Under the pieces are notes generated by a model. It was given only the letters and a program-made list of their open reading frames with translations. It made no database searches and was not told the DNA's origin. Below are positions 35,187-44,573 of a DNA stretch of 64,000 nucleotides, in pieces. A program made the position numbers and the translations under genes. Origin of the DNA: CAISKJ01 sp046351555 (GTDB taxonomy: Bacteria; Myxococcota_A; Polyangia; Polyangiales; Ga0077539); assembly GCA_046351555.1 (NCBI GenBank), contig JAXLYI010000008.1:310001-374000 (forward strand), in the 5' to 3' direction. Numbering within the stretch: the stretch's first letter is position 1; each line of letters starts with the position of its first letter.

Positions 35187-37505
35187 TCAGGAGGCGCGGG
35201 GCGCCGGGGCGGTGTCGGAGGGGTTCGAGGAGTAGTCGTACTTCCCGTAGTAGTAGTACGAGGGCGTGTCCTCGCGGAGGTCGACGGCGTTGAGGATGAC
35301 GCCGACGACGTTGCTCCCGAGGTCGCGGAGCTGGCGCACGACGCCGGCGCCCTGGTCGCGGCGGGTGGAGCGCGCGCGCACGACGAGGACGACGCCGTCG
35401 AGCTGCGGGCCGAGCGCGAGGGCGTCGGTCACCGCGGTGATCGGCGGCGAGTCGAAGATCACCCGGTCGAAGCGCTTGCGCAGCGTGACGAGGAGCTCGG
35501 TCATCTTCTGGCTGTGGAGCAGCTCGACGGGGTTGTTGGGCACCGGGCCGCAGGCGAGGAGCTGGAGGTTGGGGACGGGCGTGTCGAGCACGGCCTCGTC
35601 GAGCGTCGCCTCGCCGATGAGCACGCTGGTGAGCCCCACCGGCGGGCGCACGCCGAACACCTTGTGCACGCGCGGGCGGCGCAGGTCGCCGTCGATCAGC
35701 ACCACGCGCTTGCCGCTCTGCGCGAGGGAGATCGCGAGCGTGGTGGCGGTGAAGGTCTTGCCCTCGCGCGGCGAAGCGCTCGTCACCATCAGCGCCTGGA
35801 GCGGCGTGTCGGGCGACATGAACGCCAGGTTGGTGCGGATCGCGCGCGCCTGCTCGGCCACCACGGACATCGGGTGCGAGTGGGTGACGAGGTCGACGTT
35901 CTCCACCGGGGCGTCGGACTGGTGGGTGTCGCCGTACTGGTAACGCTTCTGCGCGCGGAGCCCGCGGTTGTTGATCAGCGGGAGGTACCCGAGGCAGGTG
36001 GCGCGGAGCACCTCCTCCACGTCCTGCTTGGTGCGCACCGTCCGGTCGAGCTGCACCACCACGAAGGCGCCCATCACCCCGAGCACCAGCCCGAGCACCG
36101 CGCCGATCGCCAGCACCAGCGGCACCCGCGGCTTCACCGGCAGCACCGGCACCAGCGCGTAGTCGAGCACCGACATGTTGTTGACGCGGAGCTCCTGCAT
36201 CAGGTTGCCCTCGGTCGCGCGCTCGAGCACGATGCCGTAGATCTTCGCGTGGTTCTCGCGCTCGCGGGTGAGGCGCGAGTACATCATCTCCTGCTCGTTG
36301 AGCCGGACGGCCTCGCGCTGCGACGCCATCAGCTCGTTGCGGATGTTGCCCTCGGCGCGGGTCACGCCGCGGAGGTCGGCCTCGGCGGCGCCCTTGATGT
36401 TCTGCACCTCGGCGCGCATCATCCCGACCACGGTGTTGGTGCGGGCGCGGGCCGTGCGGAGCTCGGGGGCGGTCGGCAGGTAGCGCGGCCGCAGCGACGC
36501 CTCGTCGCGGCTCGCGACCTCGAACTGCGTCCGCAGCGACGAGAGCACCGCCGACCCGAGGAAGTCCGGCGCCGTGAGCTGCGAGAGCGCGCTCACCACC
36601 CGCCCCTGCCACTCGTCGCGCGAGGCCACCGGCGCGTCGAGGGCGGCGCCCGTCCCGGCCGTCCCGGGGGCGGGCAGCGCGTCGAGCACCGCGGAGGCCG
36701 CGCGGCTGAGCTCGCCGACGCGCGCCGCGAGGTTGAAGCGCCGCGTCTGCGCCTCCGTCAGCGCCTCGGAGAGCCGCGCGATGCGGTTGCCGAGCACGTT
36801 GCGCTGGTCGGAGAAGGTGTCCGACACGATGTTGTGCTCGAGGCGGTACTGCTGGAGGCGCTCCTCGGAGCGCGAGAGGTTCTCGCGGAGCTCGTCGAGC
36901 TGGTTGCTGAGCCAGCGCACCGCGTCGCGCGTGCTCCCCAGGCGGTGGTCGAGGTTCCGCTGGATGTACACGTCGGCCATGGTGTTGGCGAGGAGCTGCG
37001 CGCGGCGGGGGCTGCGGTCCTCCACGGTGATGTTGACGAGGCGGCTCTCCTTCACCGGCTCGACGCGCGCGCGGCCCATCAGCGTGTTGGCCGCCTCGGT
37101 CACCGACACCGAGCGCCACGCGCGGCGCCGGTCGGCCGCGACGCCGTTGAAGTCGGGGTCGTGCTGGAGCCCGAGGCGCCGCACCACCCCCTCGGCCACG
37201 CCGCGGCTGCGGATCACCCGGTACTGGGTCTCGTAGTACTCCCGGAGGTTCCAGTAGCTCCCGATGCCGCTCGAGTCGACGTCCTCCACCTGCCGCCCGA
37301 GGGGCCGCGGGGGGTTGGGCTCGAACTGAACCGTCGTCGTCGCCGCGTAGATCTTCGGCTGCCGTAGCACCCAGAGCGCGTCGAGGCAGAGCGCGATCGC
37401 CACGCCGGCCAGCACGATCGCTCGGTGCTTCCACAGCACCTTCAACTGCTCGAGCAGGGCGTTCTGCTCGTCGGCGTCCTGCGGTCGGGTCGCGTTCGCG
37501 TTCAC
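35187..37505 (-). CDS. Polysaccharide biosynthesis tyrosine autokinase (Wzz-BY-kinase, Wzc-like)
   Basis: 772 residues. Two transmembrane segments (about 33-52 and near 455-480) flank a long periplasmic coiled-coil Wzz region. The C-terminal BY-kinase has Walker A SASPREGKT, Walker A' VVLIDGDLRRP and Walker B VIFDSPPI. The protein ends in a Tyr cluster (SYYYYGKYDY) that is the expected autophosphorylation site. Such proteins control chain length and export of capsule or exopolysaccharide at the inner membrane. It precedes the Wzy-like gene's 5' neighbourhood on the same strand, 75 bp apart, and starts the polysaccharide locus. Confidence 0.95.
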   Translation of the reverse strand: MNANATRPQDADEQNALLEQLKVLWKHRAIVLAGVAIALCLDALWVLRQPKIYAATTTVQFEPNPPRPLGRQVEDVDSSGIGSYWNLREYYETQYRVIRSRGVAEGVVRRLGLQHDPDFNGVAADRRRAWRSVSVTEAANTLMGRARVEPVKESRLVNITVEDRSPRRAQLLANTMADVYIQRNLDHRLGSTRDAVRWLSNQLDELRENLSRSEERLQQYRLEHNIVSDTFSDQRNVLGNRIARLSEALTEAQTRRFNLAARVGELSRAASAVLDALPAPGTAGTGAALDAPVASRDEWQGRVVSALSQLTAPDFLGSAVLSSLRTQFEVASRDEASLRPRYLPTAPELRTARARTNTVVGMMRAEVQNIKGAAEADLRGVTRAEGNIRNELMASQREAVRLNEQEMMYSRLTRERENHAKIYGIVLERATEGNLMQELRVNNMSVLDYALVPVLPVKPRVPLVLAIGAVLGLVLGVMGAFVVVQLDRTVRTKQDVEEVLRATCLGYLPLINNRGLRAQKRYQYGDTHQSDAPVENVDLVTHSHPMSVVAEQARAIRTNLAFMSPDTPLQALMVTSASPREGKTFTATTLAISLAQSGKRVVLIDGDLRRPRVHKVFGVRPPVGLTSVLIGEATLDEAVLDTPVPNLQLLACGPVPNNPVELLHSQKMTELLVTLRKRFDRVIFDSPPITAVTDALALGPQLDGVVLVVRARSTRRDQGAGVVRQLRDLGSNVVGVILNAVDLREDTPSYYYYGKYDYSSNPSDTAPAPRAS

Positions 37506-37580
37506 GTCGTGTCTCCTCGGCCTCGACCCCGCTCGCGCGGCGCCTTGCGCCGACTCTGTTGCCCTACCCCGGCCCCGGAT

Positions 37581-40118
37581 TCAAGGCCCGCCGTCCGCCG
37601 GACGTACGAGCCCCGCACGGCGCGCGCCCACCGGATCGCACAGCCGGATCGCCGCCTCGGACGAGGGGTCCTGCTCCAGGAGCACCGCGCAGCGCGCCTG
37701 GAGGGCCTCCCGGTCGCCCAGCCGCGCGGCCACCTGGGCCATCTGGAGCGCGTAGGGGTGGTCGGGCAGGGCGAGCGAGTCGGCCATCTCGTACGCCGCC
37801 CAGGCGCCCCGGTCGTTGCCGAGCGCGGCCTCGAGCTCGCCGCGCAGCCCGTGGCTCTCGATGAGCCTCGGGACGTCCGCGCCCGCGGCCTCCTGCATCA
37901 GCGCGGCCTCGCGGCGCATCCCCGACGCGTTGCGCGCCGCCGCGAAGAGCCGCGCGCGGGCCATGTGGAGGGGGTATCGGTCGCGCACCCGCGGGAGCGC
38001 CCGGTCGAGCGCGCGGAGCGCCGCCTCGGGCTCGTTGCGGGCCGTGAGCACGTCGACCCGGCAGAGCACCCCTTCGGCCTCCTGGGCCCGCGCCCGCTCG
38101 ATCCGCTCGCAGAAGCGCGAGGCCTCGTCGAGGTCGCCCCGCGCCCGCGCCGCCGCCGCCCGCCGCTGGAGCGCGGGGATGAACTCCGGCGCCCGCTCGA
38201 GCAGCAGCGCGTCGGCCATCGCGGCGTACTCGGGCGTCGGCGCGGCCCCGGCCACGCCGTGCAGGAAGGCCACGCCGCCGAGGTGCCGCGGCGCCACCCG
38301 CTGGAGCTCCTCGCGCGTCGGCAGCGGGCGGAGGCGCATCACCGCCTGCGCGCAAGGGCCCGGCTGCGACGTGGTGCGCGCGAGCACCTCCTTCACCTCG
38401 AGCAGCGCCTGCGCGCGGCGGTTGCCTGCGGCGAGCACGCGCGCGAGGAGCAGGTGCGGCTGCGCCCAGGTGGGGGCGAGCTCGAGCGCCCGCGCGACGA
38501 AGCGGAGCCCCGCGGGGTGGCCCTCGGCGACGGCGTAGGAGCCCAGCAGGAGCTGGAGGTAGGCGTCCGACGGGTGCCGCGCGAGCACCGACCGCGCGTC
38601 GTCGGATTCGAACCACGCCGCCGACGCGCGGAGCGAGCGCTCGGCGCGGTCGCGCTCGTTCTCGAGGTTGGAGTGGCCGGCGACGAGCGCGAGGAGCAGG
38701 GCGGCGGCGACGGCGGCGGCGCCCGGCCAGCGCGCGAGCGACTCCGAGCGGGGGAGCGCCTTGCGCCAGCCGCGCGCGTACCAGCCCGAGAGCACCCCGC
38801 CGAGCACCGCCGCGAAGTACCCGACGCCGCCGAGGTGCATCGAGAAGTCGACGAGGTCGTGGACGACGAGGGAGAGCAGCGCCGCCCAGGCCGCGAGCGC
38901 GGGGGTGGGCGCGCCGGCCGGCGGGAGCCAGCGGCGGAAGGCGCGCGCGCCGAAGTACAGTGCGGCGGCCGCGGCGGCGACGCCGACGCTCAGCGCGAGG
39001 TCGAGCGGGAGCGACTCGGCGCGCAGGAAGGTGTGCTCGGGGTTGAGCCGCTCGCTCGTGGCGCTCACCACCGGGAGCGCGCCGCTGCCGTGGCCGAGGA
39101 GCTCGTGGCCCCGCAGCATGCCGAGCGCGCGCCGGAAGATCGCGAGCTTCGACGCGTCGCCCTCGGAGAACTCCCGCGCCAGCGCGCCGGACGAGAGCCA
39201 CGCGCCGCCGAGGAAGATCGCGGCCGCGGCGGCGTAGCCCGCGAGCGTCTGGAGCGCGGGGCGACGACGTACCTTGCGGCTCCCGGGCGCCCCCTCGGTG
39301 CGCGCGTCGAGCGCGAGGAGGACCACCACGCCGCCCGCCGCCGACGCGACGCCGCCGCGCGACAGGGACATCGCACACGCCCCACCGCAGAGCACCGCGG
39401 CGACGCCGTGGAGCACGCGCGGCAGCGGCTTCTCCGACGCCAGCGCGAGGCCGAGCCAGAGGATCGCGCCGGCGCCGGTGAGGGCCGCGAGGTGGTTGGC
39501 GTTGAGCAGCGGGGAGATGACGGGTGGCGCGGCCTGGGCGGGGCGGTAGAAGCCGTAGAGGAGGTCCTGGCCAGTGCCGGCGTGGGCGAAGGCGACGAGG
39601 GCGGCGACGAGGGCGCTGGCGGCGCAGAGCTCGTAGAGGCGCTCGAGCACCTCGCGGCGCGCGGCCTGGGCGGCGGCGAGGTAGGCCGACGCGAGGCCGA
39701 GGAGGTACACGAGGTCGACGTAGCCGGTGCCCGGGTCGCGGTGGAGCGGGCGCCACGCGGACGCGCGGTCGACGCGCCAGGCCGAGAGCGCGAGGCGCGA
39801 GGCCTCCTCGGAGGTGCGGTCGAGCAGGCGGAGGAGCGCGGGCGGCAGCGGCAGGAGCTGGAAGACCCCCACCGCGAGCAGCACGAGGAAGAGCCGGGCG
39901 ACCGGGTCGCGCAGGGCCGTCGGGCGGTCGACGCCCGTCAGGAAGAGCGCGACCGCGGCGGTGAGGGCGAAGAGCGGGACGGAGGGGTTCCACGCGCCGC
40001 CGAGCGCGAGCATCGCGCCGAGCACGGTGACGCCGAGCACGGGGACGGCGAAGCGGGTGCGGATCCGCGGGACGTCGACGGCGTCGAGGAGGCCTCTGCG
40101 GGGGGGTGGGTCCTGCAC
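37581..40118 (-). CDS. O-antigen ligase/Wzy-like membrane protein with TPR region
   Basis: 845 residues. The first half has about ten to twelve hydrophobic helices, with PPVISPLLNANHLAALTGAG and the loop GHGSGALPVV then NPEHTFLRAE, typical of the Wzy/WaaL polymerase-ligase superfamily. The C-terminal half (about 480-845) is helical, Ala/Arg-rich and TPR-like. The family polymerises or ligates lipid-linked glycans on the periplasmic face. It is transcribed before the Wzc-like gene and is divergent from the GDP-fucose genes. Alternative reading: a plain O-antigen ligase. Confidence 0.82.
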   Translation of the reverse strand: MQDPPPRRGLLDAVDVPRIRTRFAVPVLGVTVLGAMLALGGAWNPSVPLFALTAAVALFLTGVDRPTALRDPVARLFLVLLAVGVFQLLPLPPALLRLLDRTSEEASRLALSAWRVDRASAWRPLHRDPGTGYVDLVYLLGLASAYLAAAQAARREVLERLYELCAASALVAALVAFAHAGTGQDLLYGFYRPAQAAPPVISPLLNANHLAALTGAGAILWLGLALASEKPLPRVLHGVAAVLCGGACAMSLSRGGVASAAGGVVVLLALDARTEGAPGSRKVRRRPALQTLAGYAAAAAIFLGGAWLSSGALAREFSEGDASKLAIFRRALGMLRGHELLGHGSGALPVVSATSERLNPEHTFLRAESLPLDLALSVGVAAAAAALYFGARAFRRWLPPAGAPTPALAAWAALLSLVVHDLVDFSMHLGGVGYFAAVLGGVLSGWYARGWRKALPRSESLARWPGAAAVAAALLLALVAGHSNLENERDRAERSLRASAAWFESDDARSVLARHPSDAYLQLLLGSYAVAEGHPAGLRFVARALELAPTWAQPHLLLARVLAAGNRRAQALLEVKEVLARTTSQPGPCAQAVMRLRPLPTREELQRVAPRHLGGVAFLHGVAGAAPTPEYAAMADALLLERAPEFIPALQRRAAAARARGDLDEASRFCERIERARAQEAEGVLCRVDVLTARNEPEAALRALDRALPRVRDRYPLHMARARLFAAARNASGMRREAALMQEAAGADVPRLIESHGLRGELEAALGNDRGAWAAYEMADSLALPDHPYALQMAQVAARLGDREALQARCAVLLEQDPSSEAAIRLCDPVGARRAGLVRPADGGP

Positions 40119-40401
40119 GGTGTCGGCTCGGTGGAACGGCTGGAGGAGGTGGAGGGAGGGCCGCGGCGCGCACCGCGTCCCCGCGTCAAGCCGTCACCGT
40201 TGCGACCGACGGCGACGCGCATTCACGCGGCGCTTCGTAGAACGGAAACACGCGCCGCCGCAACGGGTACCGCGCCCCGAACGAGCGCCCGCCCCGGCGC
40301 CCGCCCGACGCCCTCTGGCGCACGGAATCCGCCGTTGGCGAGGCGGAAGGTCCGTGATATCGACCCGCTTCCCGCCACCGGCCCGGAGACCACCACCCCC
40401 C
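40119..40401. promoter_or_regulatory. Divergent promoter region of the polysaccharide locus
   Basis: The largest gene-free gap (283 bp), between the Wzy-like gene (minus) and the fucose synthase gene (plus). Promoters for both halves of the locus should lie here. I see no recognisable consensus motif, hairpin or riboswitch in it. Confidence 0.4.
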
Positions 40402-41388
40402 ATGACCGCCACGCCCTCCCCCCTCGCCGGCCGCTCGGTGCTCGTCACCGGCGGCAGTGGATTCCTCGGGAGCCACGTCGTCGACGCCCTCCGCGCCCGC
40501 GGCGTCGAGCGGGTGGCGGTGCCGCGCGCGGCGGAGTTCGACCTCACCGACGCGGCGCAGGCCCGCGCGATGTTCGAGAAGCATCGCCCCGACGTGGTGA
40601 TGCACCTCGCGGCGCGCGTCGGGGGCATCGGCGCCAACCGCCGGCAGCCGGGCACCTTCTTCCGCGACAACATGGCCATGGGGCTCAACGTGCTCGAGGA
40701 GGCCCGCCGCGCCGGCACCGCCAAGGTCGTCGTCGCCGGGACCATCTGCGCGTACCCCAAGTTCGCCCCCGTCCCCTTCCGCGAAGACGACCTCTGGAAC
40801 GGCTACCCCGAAGAGACCAACGCGCCCTACGGCATCGCCAAGAAGGCCCTCCTCGTGATGGCCCAGGCGTACCGCCAGGAGTTCGGCTCCAACTTCGTGG
40901 TGGTCTTCCCCGTGAATCTCTACGGGCCGCGCGACAACTTCGACCTCGAGGACTCGCACGTGATCCCCGCCATGATCCGGAAGTTCATCGACGCCGACGC
41001 GCGGGGCGAACGCACGGTAACGCTCTGGGGCGACGGGACGCCGACGCGAGAGTTTCTCTACGTCGATGACGCGGCCGAGGGGCTGGTGATGGCGGCCGAG
41101 CGCTACGACGACCCCGACCCGGTCAACCTCGGCGCGGGCTTCGAAATCTCGATGCGCGACCTCGCGACCACCATCGCGCGCGCCGCGGGCTACGCCGGCG
41201 ACATCGTGTGGGACGCCGCGCGCCCCAACGGCCAGCCGCGCCGGATGCTCGACGTCACCCGCGCCCGCGAGCGCTTCGGCTTCACCGCCCGCACCGCCTT
41301 CGCCGACGGCGTCGCCAAGACCATCGCCTGGTACCGCGAGAACCGCCACGCCATCGCCGCCCGCGAGGCCGCGCGCCGCGCCACCTGA
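40402..41388 (+). CDS. fcl: GDP-L-fucose synthase
   Basis: 328 residues from the ATG at 40402 (the upstream frame is a shadow). It is an extended SDR with VLVTGGSGFLGSHVV for NADP binding, and GGIGANRRQPGTFFRDNMAMGLNVLE, GTICAYPKFAPVPF and YGIAKKALLVMAQAYR carrying the catalytic Ser/Tyr/Lys, all characteristic of the epimerase-reductase that turns GDP-4-keto-6-deoxymannose into GDP-fucose. The next gene encodes the enzyme for the preceding step, so the pair supplies fucose to the polysaccharide. The gene order fcl-gmd is reversed from the common one. Confidence 0.95.
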   Translation: MTATPSPLAGRSVLVTGGSGFLGSHVVDALRARGVERVAVPRAAEFDLTDAAQARAMFEKHRPDVVMHLAARVGGIGANRRQPGTFFRDNMAMGLNVLEEARRAGTAKVVVAGTICAYPKFAPVPFREDDLWNGYPEETNAPYGIAKKALLVMAQAYRQEFGSNFVVVFPVNLYGPRDNFDLEDSHVIPAMIRKFIDADARGERTVTLWGDGTPTREFLYVDDAAEGLVMAAERYDDPDPVNLGAGFEISMRDLATTIARAAGYAGDIVWDAARPNGQPRRMLDVTRARERFGFTARTAFADGVAKTIAWYRENRHAIAAREAARRAT

Positions 41389-41409
41389 GAGCCACCGAAG
41401 ACCATCCCC

Positions 41410-42408
41410 ATGAAACGCGCGCTCATCACCGGCATCACGGGCCAGGACGGCTCCTACCTCTCCGAGCTCCTGATCGAGAAGGGCTACGAGGTGCACGGCG
41501 TCGTGCGCCGGTCGAGCTCGTTCAACACCGAGCGCATCGACCACCTCTACCGCGACCCGCACGAGGGCGACGTCAAGCTCCGCCTGCACTACGGCGACCT
41601 CAACGACGCCTCGTCGCTCCAGTCGATCGTCTCCGAGGTGAAGCCCGACGAGGTGTACAACCTCGGCGCGCAGAGCCACGTCCGCGTGAGCTTCGACATC
41701 CCCGAGTACACCGCGGAGGTCACCGCGCTCGGCACCATCCGTTTGCTCGAAGCCATCCGCAAGTCGGGGCTCCCCTGCCGCTTCTACCAGGCTTCGTCGA
41801 GCGAGCTCTACGGCAAGGTGGTGGAGACGCCGCAGCGCGAGACCACCCCCTTCCACCCGCGCAGCCCCTACGCCGTCGCCAAGGCCTACGCCTTCTACAT
41901 CACGCAGAACTACCGCGAGGCGTACGGCACGTTCGCGGTCAACGGCATCCTCTTCAACCACGAGAGCGAGCGCCGCGGCGAGACCTTCGTCACCCGCAAG
42001 ATCACCCGCGCCGTCGGGCGCATCAAGCACGGCCTCCAGCGCGAGCTCTTCCTCGGCAACCTCGACGCCCGACGCGACTGGGGCCACGCCCGCGACTACG
42101 TCGACGCCATGTGGCGGATGCTCCAGGTCGACGAGGCCGACGATTTCGTCGTGGGCACCGGCGAGACCCACTCGGTCAGGGAGTTCCTCGAGCTGGCCTT
42201 CGCGCGCGCCGGGCTCGACTGGCAGGAGCACGTCAAGATCGATCCCCGCTACATGCGCCCCGCCGAGGTCGACCTGCTCCTCGCCGACCCCTCGAAGGCC
42301 CGCGAGAAGCTCGGCTGGACGCCGACCGTCACCTTCCCCGAGCTCGTGGCCTGCATGGTCGACTCCGACCTCGAGCTCGCCGCCCGCGAGAAGCGCGCCC
42401 GCGGGTAG
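41410..42408 (+). CDS. gmd: GDP-mannose 4,6-dehydratase
   Basis: 332 residues, the family length. The N-terminus ALITGITGQDGSYLSELLIEKGYEVHG is diagnostic, followed by RRSSSFNTERIDHLY, the catalytic region YQASSSELYGKV and SPYAVAKAY. It converts GDP-mannose to GDP-4-keto-6-deoxymannose in the cytoplasm, feeding the fucose synthase encoded 22 bp upstream. It is part of the polysaccharide operon running rightward. Confidence 0.96.
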   Translation: MKRALITGITGQDGSYLSELLIEKGYEVHGVVRRSSSFNTERIDHLYRDPHEGDVKLRLHYGDLNDASSLQSIVSEVKPDEVYNLGAQSHVRVSFDIPEYTAEVTALGTIRLLEAIRKSGLPCRFYQASSSELYGKVVETPQRETTPFHPRSPYAVAKAYAFYITQNYREAYGTFAVNGILFNHESERRGETFVTRKITRAVGRIKHGLQRELFLGNLDARRDWGHARDYVDAMWRMLQVDEADDFVVGTGETHSVREFLELAFARAGLDWQEHVKIDPRYMRPAEVDLLLADPSKAREKLGWTPTVTFPELVACMVDSDLELAAREKRARG

Positions 42409-42443
42409 AACGCCCGGCGTCCCCCCCGCAACCACCAGCCACC

Positions 42444-43394
42444 GTGACCCCCGGCAACGACCGCGAGCGCCCCTTCTTCACCGTCATCGTCCCCACCTTC
42501 AACCGCGCGGGGATGATGCGCCGCGTGCTCGGCTCCGTCACCCGCCAGCGCCACGACGCGTGGGAGCTCGTCGTCGTCGACGACTGCTCCTCCGACGACA
42601 CCGAGCGCGCCGTGCGGGCCCTCGGCGACCCGCGCATCCGCTACGTCCGCCACGAGGTGAACAAGGGCGTCTGCGCCGCGCGCAACACCGCCATCGACGC
42701 CGCCCGCGGGCGCTGGCTCGTGATGCTCGACAGCGACTTCGAACTCCTCCCCGGCGCCCTCGCCACGCTCGAGCGCCTCTGCCGCGCCGCCCCCGACGAC
42801 GTCGGCAACGTCGCGACGCACATGGCGTGGGACGTGGGCCCGAGCACCCCCGACCCGTCGCCGCCTGGTGACATGCTGCTGACGTACCCGGAGTTTCTCG
42901 CGTGGCTGGAGGGCGTGAAGACGCCCGAGTGGTTCAACTGCATCCGGCGCGAGGTGTTCGACGCGCTGCGGTACCCGACGGGCCGGGCCTACGAGACGCC
43001 GCTCCACTTCGCGATCGCGCGTGACTGGCGCTTCCTGCTCGTGAAGGAGAAGGTCTGCCTCGGCCACACCGACGCGCGCGACCGGATCACCCGCGGACCG
43101 CCCCTCGCCCGCGCCCGCCGCCTCCTGCGCGACGCGCCCGACTGGTCGGCCTCCGTCGCCGCGATGCTCGACGCGCACGGCGCCGTGATGCGCGACGCCG
43201 CCCCGCGCATGCGCGACCGGATGGACATCCACCTCGCCAACCTCCTGCTGCTCAAGGGCGACCGCGCCGGGGCCCTCGCCGCCCTCCGGCGCATCGACCC
43301 GAAGCTCTCGCGCTCGCCCCGCACGCTCGTCATCACCGCGCTCGGACTCCTCGACCGACGCGCCCTCGCCCTCGCGCAGGCCCTCCGGTCGTGA
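42444..43394 (+). CDS. Glycosyltransferase family 2
   Basis: 316 residues from a GTG at 42444. The GT-A core is evident: FFTVIVPTFNRAGMMRRVLGSV, VVVDDCSSDDT, GVCAARNTAIDAARGRWLVMLDSDFE where DSD is the DxD-like metal motif. The later part has WFNCIRREVFDALRYP. No transmembrane segment is present, so it acts on the cytoplasmic side. It probably adds a sugar to the growing repeat unit; donor and acceptor are unknown. Its TGA overlaps the next gene's GTG. Confidence 0.92.
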   Translation: MTPGNDRERPFFTVIVPTFNRAGMMRRVLGSVTRQRHDAWELVVVDDCSSDDTERAVRALGDPRIRYVRHEVNKGVCAARNTAIDAARGRWLVMLDSDFELLPGALATLERLCRAAPDDVGNVATHMAWDVGPSTPDPSPPGDMLLTYPEFLAWLEGVKTPEWFNCIRREVFDALRYPTGRAYETPLHFAIARDWRFLLVKEKVCLGHTDARDRITRGPPLARARRLLRDAPDWSASVAAMLDAHGAVMRDAAPRMRDRMDIHLANLLLLKGDRAGALAALRRIDPKLSRSPRTLVITALGLLDRRALALAQALRS

Positions 43395-44533
43395 TCCTCG
43401 GCGTCGACGCGTCCAACCTCCGCTACGGCGGCGGCGTCACCCACCTCCAGGAGCTGCTCGCCGCGGCCGACCCGCCGGCCCAGGGCGTCTCTCGCGTGGT
43501 GGTGTGGGGCGGGCGCGCGACCCTCGACCGACTGCCCGAGCGCCCGTGGCTCGCCCGCGTCCACGAGCCCACCCTCGACGGCGACCTCGCGCGCCGAACC
43601 GCGTGGCAGCAGCTCGCCCTCCCGTGGCGCTCGCGCGACGCCGGCTGCACGGCCCACTTCGCGCCCGGCACCACCGCCCCGGAGTCCCTCCGGCCCCGCG
43701 TGGTGATGTGCCGCAACATGCTCCCCTTCGACGAGGCCGAGCGCGCCCGCTACCGCGGCACCACCGGCGGCCTGCGCCTCGACGCCCTCCGCGTCGCCCA
43801 CGCGCGCGCCCTCTCGTCGGCCGACGGCGCGATCTTCCTCACCGAGCACGCCCGCGACGCGGTGCTCTCGCGGCTCCCGAAGCGCCCCCGCGCGGTCGCG
43901 ATCATCCCGCACGGCGTCACACCCCGCTTCCTCCGTGCGCCGCGGCCGCAGCGCGCGATCGAAGACTGCACGCCCGACGCCCCCTTCCGCTGGGTCTACG
44001 TCTCCACGGTGACGCGCTACAAGCACCAGGCGAAGGTGCTCGACGCGGTGCGCGCGCTGCGGGCCGAGGGGCTCCCGGTGGCGCTCGAGCTCGTCGGCAT
44101 CGAGGAGGACGCGCGCTCGGGCCGCGAGGTGCGCGAGGGGTTGCGCGCGTGGGACCCCGACGGGCGCTGGGCCCGCTACCGCGGCCACGTCCCCTTCGCC
44201 GAGCTCGCCGAGGTGTACGCCCGCGCCGACGGCGCCCTCTACGCCTCCTCGTGCGAGAACATGCCCAACATCCTCCTCGAGTCGATGGCCTCCGGGCTCC
44301 CCGTCGCGTGCTCCGACCGTGGGCCGATGCCCGAGGTGATCGGCGACGCAGCGGTGTACTTCGACCCCGAGGACGCCGCGGACATCGCCCGCGCGGCCCG
44401 CGTGCTCCTGCGCGACCCACGCCTGCGCCTCCGCCTCGCCGAGCGCGCCCACGCCCGCGCGCAACGCTTCACCTGGGGCGCGTGCGCCCGCGCCACCTTC
44501 GACTTCGTCCGCGCGGTCGCGTCGGGCGCCTGA
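43391..44533 (+). CDS. Glycosyltransferase family 4
   Basis: 380 residues, GTG start coupled to the GT2 gene. The GT-B signature is clear: an N-terminal ILGVDASNLRYGGGVTHL loop and the C-terminal donor-site motif YASSCENMPNILLESMASGLPVACSDRGPMPEVIGDAAVYFDPED with the conserved E-x7-E spacing (split over about 285-330). It transfers a sugar from an NDP donor in the cytoplasm during repeat-unit assembly; the specific sugar is unknown. Confidence 0.93.
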   Translation: MILGVDASNLRYGGGVTHLQELLAAADPPAQGVSRVVVWGGRATLDRLPERPWLARVHEPTLDGDLARRTAWQQLALPWRSRDAGCTAHFAPGTTAPESLRPRVVMCRNMLPFDEAERARYRGTTGGLRLDALRVAHARALSSADGAIFLTEHARDAVLSRLPKRPRAVAIIPHGVTPRFLRAPRPQRAIEDCTPDAPFRWVYVSTVTRYKHQAKVLDAVRALRAEGLPVALELVGIEEDARSGREVREGLRAWDPDGRWARYRGHVPFAELAEVYARADGALYASSCENMPNILLESMASGLPVACSDRGPMPEVIGDAAVYFDPEDAADIARAARVLLRDPRLRLRLAERAHARAQRFTWGACARATFDFVRAVASGA

Positions 44534-44573
44534 CGCTTTCTTTCACGTCTCCCCACCACTGAGGTCATCGCCC